Shown: one piece after another, positions 1-6,216 of the stretch
How the letters are laid out: each line of letters begins with the position of its first letter
Position numbering within the stretch: position 1 is the stretch's first letter
NCBI GenBank assembly: GCA_964420455.1
Contig: CAYQTO010000101.1
Coordinates: forward strand, 1-13,644
Direction of reading: 5' to 3'
Length of the DNA: 13,644 nucleotides
Origin: CAYQTO01 sp964420455
GTDB lineage: Bacteria; Sumerlaeota; Sumerlaeia; SLMS01
Notes under the pieces: generated by a model
What the model saw: the letters and a program-made list of their open reading frames with translations, nothing else
Database searches by the model: none
Told to the model about the DNA's origin: nothing
Program-made: the position numbers and the translations under genes

Positions 1-1452
1 GGCGGCGCGTGTGGGCTTGCCGCGCTGGTCGTAGAGAGTGGCGAGCTGGCGGAGGAGGGTGGGGTTTGCGGGGGAGGCGTCGATGGCGGCGCGGAGGTGG
101 CGTTCGGCGGCGTCGAGGTCGCCATTGCGTTGGGCGATGGCGGCGAGGGCGACAAGGCTCTGGATGGAGGCGGGGTCGAGTTGGGCGGAACGTTCGAGGT
201 AGGGGAGGGCGCGTTCGCGGCGGTCGGCTCCGAGCCAGACGAGGCCGATTTCGCGGAGGGTTTCGGGGTCGTTGGGATGGGCGCGTTCGGCCTGCTGGAG
301 GTAGATTTCGGCCGTGTCCGCGTCGTCGCGGGCGAGGGCGTCGCGGGCGAGGGCGAGGAGGGAGGGGGTGTGGTCGGGGTCGATGGCGAGGATTTCGCGG
401 CGAAGTTCGAGGAGCCGCTGGGTGGCGCCGTGACGGGCGAGGTAATCGGCGAAGGTTTCGGCCAAGTCCAGGTTGGTGGGGTTTTCGTCGAGGAGGCGTT
501 CATAGGCGGTGCGGACGCCGTCGACGCCCTGCTGGTTGAGGACAAGTTCCTCCCAGGCGGCGCGGATGTTTGTGCGGCCGGGTTCGATGAGGAGGGCGCG
601 CTCGTAGAGGATGATGGCGTCGTTAAAGCGGCCGCCGGCGGCGAGGCGTCGGGCCATCTCGCGCATGGTGTCGATGAGGGTGGGGCGGTAGCGGATGAGC
701 TGCTCGTAGTAGTCGGCGGCGAGTTCCGGTTCGCCCAGAGCGGCGCTGGTTTCCGCCTTCCAGAGCATGGCGTTGAGATTGCCGTCGTCTATACGAAGAA
801 TGCGGTCGGCGTAATCGCGGGCGGCATCGAGGTCGCGGTCGATCTGGAGGGCGATCTGGGCGAGGCTTTCGAGGGCGTCGACGTTGTTGGGCTTTTCGGC
901 GACGACCCTTTCGTAGGCGCGCTTGGCGTCGCCGTACTGGCGGCGGAGGAGGTGCACGTCGCCGAGGAGGAGGAGGGCGCGATATTCGGAAGGATGGTCC
1001 TCGAGGATGTCCTGGAGGAGGCGCTCGCCGCGGGAGATGTTGTTGAGGCGGAGGGCGGCCTCGGCGGCGCGGAGTCGGATCCAGAGGCTTTCGGATCGGC
1101 GGCTGGAATCAAGAAACTCGTCGAGGGCCTGGCCGGGGTCGGCGTTCTGCATGAGGAGGGTGGCGCGGGCGTAGTTCTGGAGGGCGCGAAGGTCGTCGCG
1201 GCTGTGGGACTGGCGGGATTCGCCGGGAAAGTCGCGAAAGTCGAGGTGGGGATTGCCAAGAAAGAGTTGCTGGTCGTCGGGGTCGAGGGGGTCGGCGTCA
1301 TCCTCGACGATGGCCGGGGGATCCATCTCGCGGAGGCGCTCCTCCCAGAGGCGCTGGTAGGCGCGTTGGGCGGGGGCGCAGGCGGCCGCGAGAAGGCCAA
1401 GGAGCGCGGCGATGGCCGTTCGGGAACGCATTCCGGTCAGCAAGGGAAGCAT
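1..1452 (-). CDS. TPR-repeat lipoprotein (3' end outside window)
   Basis: The reading frame is open from 1452 to the left edge (484 codons, no stop), so the C-terminus is missing. The N-terminus (MLPLLTGMRSRTAIAALLGL, then LAAAC) looks like a lipoprotein signal peptide with the lipidated Cys near residue 25. The start at 1452 is chosen because GAGG lies five bases upstream; the in-frame ATG at 1431 would give a tidier 18-residue signal and cannot be excluded. From about residue 85 onward the chain is a string of 34-residue helical repeats of tetratricopeptide type, with repeated Ala-Leu-x-x-Leu-Ala spacing and proline-turn motifs such as DASPANPTLLRQLATLYDQ and NNVDALESLAQIA. TPR arrays bind other proteins; the partner is not evident. 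It lies 116 bp downstream of the GH57-like gene on the same strand. An octamer copy at 787-794 is read here as Arg-Ile-Asp. The TPR assignment is firm, the function unknown. Confidence 0.88.
   Translation of the reverse strand, partial: MLPLLTGMRSRTAIAALLGLLAAACAPAQRAYQRLWEERLREMDPPAIVEDDADPLDPDDQQLFLGNPHLDFRDFPGESRQSHSRDDLRALQNYARATLLMQNADPGQALDEFLDSSRRSESLWIRLRAAEAALRLNNISRGERLLQDILEDHPSEYRALLLLGDVHLLRRQYGDAKRAYERVVAEKPNNVDALESLAQIALQIDRDLDAARDYADRILRIDDGNLNAMLWKAETSAALGEPELAADYYEQLIRYRPTLIDTMREMARRLAAGGRFNDAIILYERALLIEPGRTNIRAAWEELVLNQQGVDGVRTAYERLLDENPTNLDLAETFADYLARHGATQRLLELRREILAIDPDHTPSLLALARDALARDDADTAEIYLQQAERAHPNDPETLREIGLVWLGADRRERALPYLERSAQLDPASIQSLVALAAIAQRNGDLDAAERHLRAAIDASPANPTLLRQLATLYDQRGKPTRAA
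787..794 (+). repeat. Iterated octamer GTCTATAC, exact copy
   Basis: Inside the TPR lipoprotein gene, on the strand opposite to the coding strand, so the gene reads GTATAGAC as CGT ATA GAC (Arg-Ile-Asp). Confidence 0.9.
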
Positions 1453-1568
1453 GGAATCCTCGGGGCGGTTTCCGGCGGCGCAGGGCACGCGGGCACGGCG
1501 TGGCCACCGGGAATGGAGGAAGCCAGCTTTGGGCCGCATCGGTCAAGGGCGAACGGCCGGCTGACGAC
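1453..1568. other. Intergenic gap between GH57-like gene and TPR lipoprotein gene
   Basis: This 116-bp spacer holds the GAGG ribosome-binding site of the TPR gene close to 1460. I see no convincing promoter boxes and no hairpin followed by a T-run, so read-through from the upstream gene is possible. Confidence 0.5.
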
Positions 1569-3710
1569 CTACTCCTCGGCCATGCCGCAAAAGGCCTCGT
1601 TCTCCCACTTGTAGTTCAGGTGGTTGATGTCGTGGCTCCAGATGTGGCCGACGGCGGTGGAGTGATGCTCGTCCTTGCGGTCGAATTCCTTGCGAAAGCC
1701 GAGGGCGCGTAGATAGCGGCCGCCGAGGCGGCGTGCGGCGCGCTCGACAACGTTGAGGGGAGAATCGAGGGGGACGCCGGAAGCGATCGTTTCCTTCCAG
1801 GTCTTCTCGTCGACGCCGAGCTCCGCGATGCCGTGGCGCGTGTAGGCGTTGGAAAAGTCGAGGAATTCCTCCTGGAAGACGGAGAAGAGGGCCTCGGCCT
1901 TTTCGCCCTCGTCGTTCCACCGGAGGGCGGTGATGGCGTGGACGACCGCCAGGGTCATGAGGGCGACGTTTTCGTAGACAGCGCGAGTGTCGATGTTCTC
2001 GAAGGCGAGGGCGGTGGAGTTGAGGCCGGAGTGGGCAAGATAGATGGCGTGGGCGGCGCAGCCGATAACGGCGCACTGCTCGTCGGTGAGATCGGGGTCC
2101 TCTTCCTCGGGGGCGTCCTTGAGGAGGGTGGCGAGACAGATTTCGCGGAGCTGGATGTCGGCCTCGCTCAGGCCGTGGTGGATGAAGTGTTCTTTCCAGC
2201 TGATGTGGGTAAACTCGACGAGGAAGTCCTCGATGTTGCGGATGGCGACGGGGACCCGGCGGATGGGGAGGGTTTCGCGGATGAGGCCGAGCATACCGCC
2301 CATGAAGGTCTTGGGTTCGCCGATGACGGCGCGGTGGACGCGTTGGAGGGCGGCGAGGAGGGCGGGCTTCCAGCAGGGGTTGCCCGGGTGGGTGACGGTT
2401 TCGCCGGATTCGGAGCGGGCCTCGTAGGGACGGGGGACCGCGGGGAGCTTGCGGGGGGCAAAACCGCCGGTGGTCTCGTAGCCGGTGAAGCGCGAGAGGG
2501 AGCCGGGAGTGTCGGCGTAGGCGGACCAGCAGGTATCGTCGCGCAGGGTGGTGCGGCGGGGCTCGTCCTCCTCCATGCCGTAGGTCTTGAGGAGCTTGCG
2601 GCGGACGAAGACGTCGGGCCCGCAGGGCTGGTAGTTGAGTTCGGTGAGCTTGACGAGCTTCTGCTCGAAGTTGGTGCAGCTCCTGAACGTGGACAGGAGT
2701 GTGGTGAGGGGTTCGAAGTGGGACCAGACGTGGTCGATGCGACGATCGCGGAGCCCGGCGTCGACCTTGGCGATGGTGCGGTCGAGCTGCTTCTTGGTGG
2801 AGGGGTGTCCCTCGATCACCCAGTCGGTGAAGGTGCGTTCCTTGAAGAGGATGGTAACGATGTCGCGGGTGGTGGGTGCGGGGCGCAGGGTGTTCCAGCG
2901 CTTCATGAGGAGGTCCTGCTCGCGTTCCTTGCTTTGTTCGGAATCGAGGAGGAGGACGAGGTGGCAGGGCTTGATGTTCTCGGCCTCGCAGCGGCGGGTG
3001 AATTCCTGATGGAGGAGTTGGAGGACGCGGGCGGAGTAGGCCCCCTCGGGGAGCCAGAAGGGCATGATGAAGTAGCGCTCGCCGAGGAGACGGGACACGG
3101 CGCGGTTGTATTTGCGGAGGAGGGGCCAGTAGATCTCGAGTCCGGCGCGGAGCAGCAGGCGGATTTCGAAGTCGTGCTGGAAAAGGGGGAGCAGCGAGTG
3201 GAAGGGGGTGGTGGCGACGGGGGTGACGAAGCCGGACTCCATCAGGTCGACGAAGGTTGTATAGACGTTGTCGGCGGTTTCGAAGTCGGCGTCGATGATG
3301 CGGGTTATGGTGTCGGGATCAAGGCCGAGGCCGAGGAAGGAGACGGGGCCCTTCTCGCCGAAAGTGGTGCGGGAGGCGACCTCGATTTCCGCGGCCACCC
3401 TGCGGAGGTTGGCCGCAAGGCGGCGATAGAACTTCATGGCGAGGTCCGACGGGTTGATGGCCTTCAGGGTCTCGTTGTTGAAGTTGGCGGAGAGGGGCGA
3501 GAGGCGGTCCTCGAAGGCGATGGGGGTGGACAGGAGGTCGAGGACGTCCTCGGGGTCCTCCTCCCCAAGGTCGAGGGGGAGCTCCCGGTCCATGTCTATA
3601 CGGGTGCCAATGGGATAGGAGTACTCCACCTGGATGGGGTGGAGGCGATTGACGCTGGGTTCCTCGACGGTCTTGCGGCCGGCCCGTCCGCCGGATGGCT
3701 GGGGGGTCAC
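1569..3710 (-). CDS. GH57-like glycoside hydrolase-fold protein, 713 aa
   Basis: I do not recognise the full-length protein, but part of it reads like glycoside hydrolase family 57. A TPFHSLLPLFQHDFEIRLLL segment (about residues 171-190) resembles the GH57 stretch before the nucleophile motif. FWLPEGAYS follows, with E222 at the position of the family's catalytic glutamate, and LVLLLDSEQ (D256) lies where GH57 members have their conserved Asp-containing strand. The usual N-terminal His-x-His/HQP motif is not evident. The C-terminal half (about 330-713) contains no domain I can name and ends with a His/Asn-rich stretch (GHIWSHDINHLNYKWENEAF). No signal peptide is seen, so it is probably cytoplasmic. 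The GTG start at 3710 is chosen for GAAGGA nine bases upstream; ATG at 3593 is the alternative. The frame stays open further upstream, but only as a shadow of the next gene. The glucan-hydrolase or transferase role is inference. Confidence 0.6.
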   Translation of the reverse strand: MTPQPSGGRAGRKTVEEPSVNRLHPIQVEYSYPIGTRIDMDRELPLDLGEEDPEDVLDLLSTPIAFEDRLSPLSANFNNETLKAINPSDLAMKFYRRLAANLRRVAAEIEVASRTTFGEKGPVSFLGLGLDPDTITRIIDADFETADNVYTTFVDLMESGFVTPVATTPFHSLLPLFQHDFEIRLLLRAGLEIYWPLLRKYNRAVSRLLGERYFIMPFWLPEGAYSARVLQLLHQEFTRRCEAENIKPCHLVLLLDSEQSKEREQDLLMKRWNTLRPAPTTRDIVTILFKERTFTDWVIEGHPSTKKQLDRTIAKVDAGLRDRRIDHVWSHFEPLTTLLSTFRSCTNFEQKLVKLTELNYQPCGPDVFVRRKLLKTYGMEEDEPRRTTLRDDTCWSAYADTPGSLSRFTGYETTGGFAPRKLPAVPRPYEARSESGETVTHPGNPCWKPALLAALQRVHRAVIGEPKTFMGGMLGLIRETLPIRRVPVAIRNIEDFLVEFTHISWKEHFIHHGLSEADIQLREICLATLLKDAPEEEDPDLTDEQCAVIGCAAHAIYLAHSGLNSTALAFENIDTRAVYENVALMTLAVVHAITALRWNDEGEKAEALFSVFQEEFLDFSNAYTRHGIAELGVDEKTWKETIASGVPLDSPLNVVERAARRLGGRYLRALGFRKEFDRKDEHHSTAVGHIWSHDINHLNYKWENEAFCGMAEE
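3259..3266 (-). repeat. Iterated octamer GTCTATAC, exact copy
   Basis: In the GH57-like gene on the coding strand, read as Val149-Tyr-Thr (GTC TAT ACA). Confidence 0.9.
3594..3601 (+). repeat. Iterated octamer GTCTATAC, exact copy
   Basis: In the 5' part of the GH57-like gene, opposite to the coding strand and read as CGT ATA GAC (Arg-Ile-Asp). If translation really starts at the ATG at 3593, this copy directly abuts the start codon and lies in the leader. Confidence 0.9.
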
Positions 3711-3852
3711 GCGTGTGGTTCCTTCTGGTTTGGGGCCGGAGTGCCCCGCGGTTGTCTTCGCGGGATCACGGTTGGCCCGTGAATGGGTGATATACGCAGT
3801 GGATCGACAGCCGGGCAAGAATAAAAGGGAGGGGGGCCAAGGAGGCCGATCT
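3711..3852. other. Intergenic region upstream of the GH57-like gene
   Basis: This 142-bp spacer separates the end of the three-gene envelope cluster from the GH57-like gene, all on the minus strand. It is the most AT-containing short stretch in the left half (ATAAAAGG near 3820, GATATAC near 3789). It holds the possible promoter listed separately and the GAAGGA ribosome-binding site close to 3720. Confidence 0.55.
3789..3818 (-). promoter_or_regulatory. Possible sigma-70-type promoter for the GH57-like gene
   Basis: On the minus strand TTGCCC (3818-3813) is followed after 18 bases by TATATC (3794-3789), four of six matches to each consensus box. It lies about 75-80 bases upstream of the GTG at 3710. 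This is weak evidence in a GC-rich genome of unknown promoter consensus. Confidence 0.3.
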
Positions 3853-6216
3853 TCAGCGGATGGCGCCGGGCTCGACGAAGAGGACCTTCTGGAGCGCGAG
3901 CTGGAGCCCGTGGGAGGCCGGAGCGGGGCCGAGCACCTCGAGGTAGATCCACGGGTCGCGGCTTGGAAACGGCAGGGCAACCCACAGGTAATGGGGGAGG
4001 GCGACCTCGGCGGGGAGGAAGGTGTCGTGGACGGCGACGAGGCGTCCCTCGCAGTCGCGGATGGCGACCCGGGCGCCGCGGGGGCCGTAGCCGAACTCAA
4101 AGCCGAAGAACTGGTGGCCGGCGATGCGATCGTCGTGGAGGGCGATGCGGGTTCCGGCGGCGGGGGGGGCGAGCACAATCGTGCGCGCGGGGGGAAGGTT
4201 GCCCTCGCGACGCAGCGGGCGGGCGAACTGCCAGCGGAGCGGCCCGGCGTCGATGTTTTCGAGGAAGGTGGCCGGGCGCAGTCGCGGTTCCAGGGGCAGG
4301 CCCGGGGGTCCCACGGCAACGTGCAGGCGGCGCAGCAGGTCGCTCCCGGCAACATGGGCGCGGATGCCCGTAAAGCGGAAGGTGCCCGGGGGATCCTCGA
4401 GGTAGGGGACGGTTCGCGACCATCCCTCGGGCTTCGGCGGGGGCGGCGCTCGATGGAGCGTCAGGGACTCAAGGTGCTGGTCCATCGGGGCGAGGCGCAC
4501 AACCCGGGGCGTGCCCATCCAGGACGGCGCGCTCCCGACTGTATAGACAGCGGTTCGCAGGAGCGGGTCCTCGTCAAGGAGCAGGAAGCTCGCGTTGGCC
4601 TGCCCGTCGGGAGGAATGTCGAGAGTCGCCTCGGGGGAAAAGACGTCGGAGTTGCCTGCGTTCGCAACCGGCTCGAAAAGGAGGGACCGGCCTGCCCGGT
4701 GGTGGTCGGGCGACCAGGCACCGTCCCCACGGAGGCGCGCAATGATGTGATCTCCCGGTCGTGGGGTGAAATCGTGGGGCAGTTCGGCGGCGACCTCGCC
4801 GGGCAGCCCGGGGACCGGCCGTGGATCGAGAGTGGCGGCGGGCGGGCTCCCGGGGAGCGTCGGGACAACGTGGGGAGCCCGCGTCTCGTGACGGGCCCAG
4901 GAGGCGCTGAACGCTTCGACCCGTGGTTGGATCGTGAACGTGCCGAGGGGGACGTCCGGTGGCGGTATTGCCTCGTAGGCGAAGGCGTAGAGGCCGGCCG
5001 CGGGGCGGTCGTACTCGAGGGGGGGCCAGCCGATGTCATGGACGTCACGGGCCTCGTGGCCGTTGAGCTCGGGCGAGGGGACCTGTGTGGCGCGGAGCGT
5101 GCCCCGCCATCCGAAGGGCAGATCGAGGCGGGCCGCCAGGCGACTCAGGCCATCCGCCCTGACGTCGACCGTATAGACGCCAGTGAATCCACTGCCGCTC
5201 CGCTGGGGTGGCGGCGCGGAGGCGAAGGCGACGGGGGCGACCCGGCGCGCCACCGTGCCGTCTGCCTGGCGGAAGACTTCCCCCACCTTTTCCGGATCGG
5301 TGGTGACGGTGTCCTGCGGTTCGCCAGCGCGGGGCGGCGTGGGTGTTTCGTCCGTGAGGACGATCTCGATGCGGGGAAAGAACTCGCCGGGACGCCCGGC
5401 CTCCCAGGAGAAGGCGAGGCGGGGAATGGTGGCGAGGAGGGCGGTGTCGCGGAGGTAACCGGAGGCGCCGACACGCCCGCGTTCCGGCCCGGCAGGGGAT
5501 ACCTCGACGAGTTCCTTCCAGGGGCGGGGACGCTCGTCGCCGAAGGTGACGCGGAGGGCGTCCGGCGAGGGACCCACCTCCTCGGAAAGGACGCGTATTT
5601 CCGCGACGGTTCTGCCATCGGGGACCGTATAGACAATCGGGTCGGCACCATCGAAGAGGAGCTGCCGGGGGAGGCGGACGAGTTGACCGGAGGGGCGTGC
5701 GGAGAGCGGATCCTCGATGGCGTCGGCGAGGCGATTGAGGCGGGCGCGGGTTTCTTCGTCGAGGGGGCGCCCGGGATGCCAGCTGGTTGTGACGCCCCTC
5801 GGAAGCAGGTCCGCCTCAAGCCGATAGCTGGAGGTCGTGTTGCCGGTCCATCGGATCTCGAGTGATTCGGCGAACGTCATTGGAAGGAGGTAGCGGACGG
5901 ATCCGGAATCCTCCCGGAGGAGGAAGACGTCGAAGGGGGCAAGGGGTCCGGCGTCGAGGGCGTCAAATGGGACCACGAGCTGTGGGGTGTCGGCGCCATC
6001 GAAGGTGAAGGCGAGGAGGCCGGCCGGGTCCTCGGCGCGAATCTCCCGGAGGATGCCGGGGCCCTCGATGTCGAGGAGGACGAGGGCATTGCCGTCCTCG
6101 CGGAGGGCGGGGAGGCCTTCCGAAGGCCGTGTATAGACGAGTCGATGGGGGGGGGTGGCGGCCGCCGAGAGGGTGGCGGACAGGAGGAGCAGGCACAGCG
6201 CGGCGCGGAGGGTCAT
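3853..6216 (-). CDS. Secreted protein with DUF2961/GH172-like N-terminal part, 787 aa
   Basis: The start at 6216 overlaps the preceding stop by ATGA, and it begins a clean signal peptide (MTLRAALCLLLLSATLSAAA, cleavage near residue 20), so it is exported. Residues about 38-150 resemble the first jelly-roll of DUF2961 (glycoside hydrolase family 172): a DIEGPGILREI stretch, then FTFDGADTPQLVVPFDAL, then YLLPMTFAESLEIRW. In the known family these correspond to the GPG-x-I-x-x-I, DG-x-x-x-P-x-x-x-x-P and PMPF segments. The middle and C-terminal parts (about 200-787) are beta-rich and proline-rich and not assignable; they may contain a second jelly-roll and carbohydrate-binding modules. Four exact octamers (residues 27, 195, 347, 557) are all read as Val-Tyr-Thr. 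Translational coupling to the upstream Ig-like lipoprotein suggests a shared envelope or polysaccharide role. Enzyme activity is not established. Confidence 0.72.
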   Translation of the reverse strand: MTLRAALCLLLLSATLSAAATPPHRLVYTRPSEGLPALREDGNALVLLDIEGPGILREIRAEDPAGLLAFTFDGADTPQLVVPFDALDAGPLAPFDVFLLREDSGSVRYLLPMTFAESLEIRWTGNTTSSYRLEADLLPRGVTTSWHPGRPLDEETRARLNRLADAIEDPLSARPSGQLVRLPRQLLFDGADPIVYTVPDGRTVAEIRVLSEEVGPSPDALRVTFGDERPRPWKELVEVSPAGPERGRVGASGYLRDTALLATIPRLAFSWEAGRPGEFFPRIEIVLTDETPTPPRAGEPQDTVTTDPEKVGEVFRQADGTVARRVAPVAFASAPPPQRSGSGFTGVYTVDVRADGLSRLAARLDLPFGWRGTLRATQVPSPELNGHEARDVHDIGWPPLEYDRPAAGLYAFAYEAIPPPDVPLGTFTIQPRVEAFSASWARHETRAPHVVPTLPGSPPAATLDPRPVPGLPGEVAAELPHDFTPRPGDHIIARLRGDGAWSPDHHRAGRSLLFEPVANAGNSDVFSPEATLDIPPDGQANASFLLLDEDPLLRTAVYTVGSAPSWMGTPRVVRLAPMDQHLESLTLHRAPPPPKPEGWSRTVPYLEDPPGTFRFTGIRAHVAGSDLLRRLHVAVGPPGLPLEPRLRPATFLENIDAGPLRWQFARPLRREGNLPPARTIVLAPPAAGTRIALHDDRIAGHQFFGFEFGYGPRGARVAIRDCEGRLVAVHDTFLPAEVALPHYLWVALPFPSRDPWIYLEVLGPAPASHGLQLALQKVLFVEPGAIR
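4541..4548 (-). repeat. Iterated octamer GTCTATAC, exact copy
   Basis: In the DUF2961-like gene, coding strand, read as Val557-Tyr-Thr. Confidence 0.9.
5171..5178 (-). repeat. Iterated octamer GTCTATAC, exact copy
   Basis: In the DUF2961-like gene, coding strand, read as Val347-Tyr-Thr. Confidence 0.9.
5627..5634 (-). repeat. Iterated octamer GTCTATAC, exact copy
   Basis: In the DUF2961-like gene, coding strand, read as Val195-Tyr-Thr. Confidence 0.9.
6131..6138 (-). repeat. Iterated octamer GTCTATAC, exact copy
   Basis: Just after the signal peptide of the DUF2961-like protein, read as Val27-Tyr-Thr. Confidence 0.9.

Noticed and set aside
97..1614. 505-codon plus-strand open frame, rich in Gly, Ala, Val and Glu
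   Set aside because: It is the antisense shadow of the TPR lipoprotein gene, whose minus-strand frame shows coherent TPR repeats and a lipoprotein signal.
1833..3782. 649-codon plus-strand open frame
   Set aside because: Antisense to the GH57-like gene; low-complexity Gly/Glu/Val-rich composition typical of the reverse of C-ending codons in GC-rich DNA.
3787..3796. GATATAC as an intergenic octamer copy
   Set aside because: Only the TATAC part matches; better explained as part of a possible -10 box.
3825..3852. GGCC-TCCTT-GGCC hairpin followed at a distance by TTTTATT, after the DUF2961-like gene
   Set aside because: The stem is only 4 bp and the T-run is separated from it by about 10 bases, so it does not support an intrinsic terminator.
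3711..4355. Upstream extension of the GH57-like frame to 4355
   Set aside because: It overlaps the DUF2961-like gene on the same strand in another frame and has Ser/Pro/Arg-rich shadow composition.
3634..5865. 743-codon plus-strand open frame
   Set aside because: Antisense to the DUF2961-like gene, with no recognisable domain or signal; the minus-strand frame has a signal peptide and coupling.
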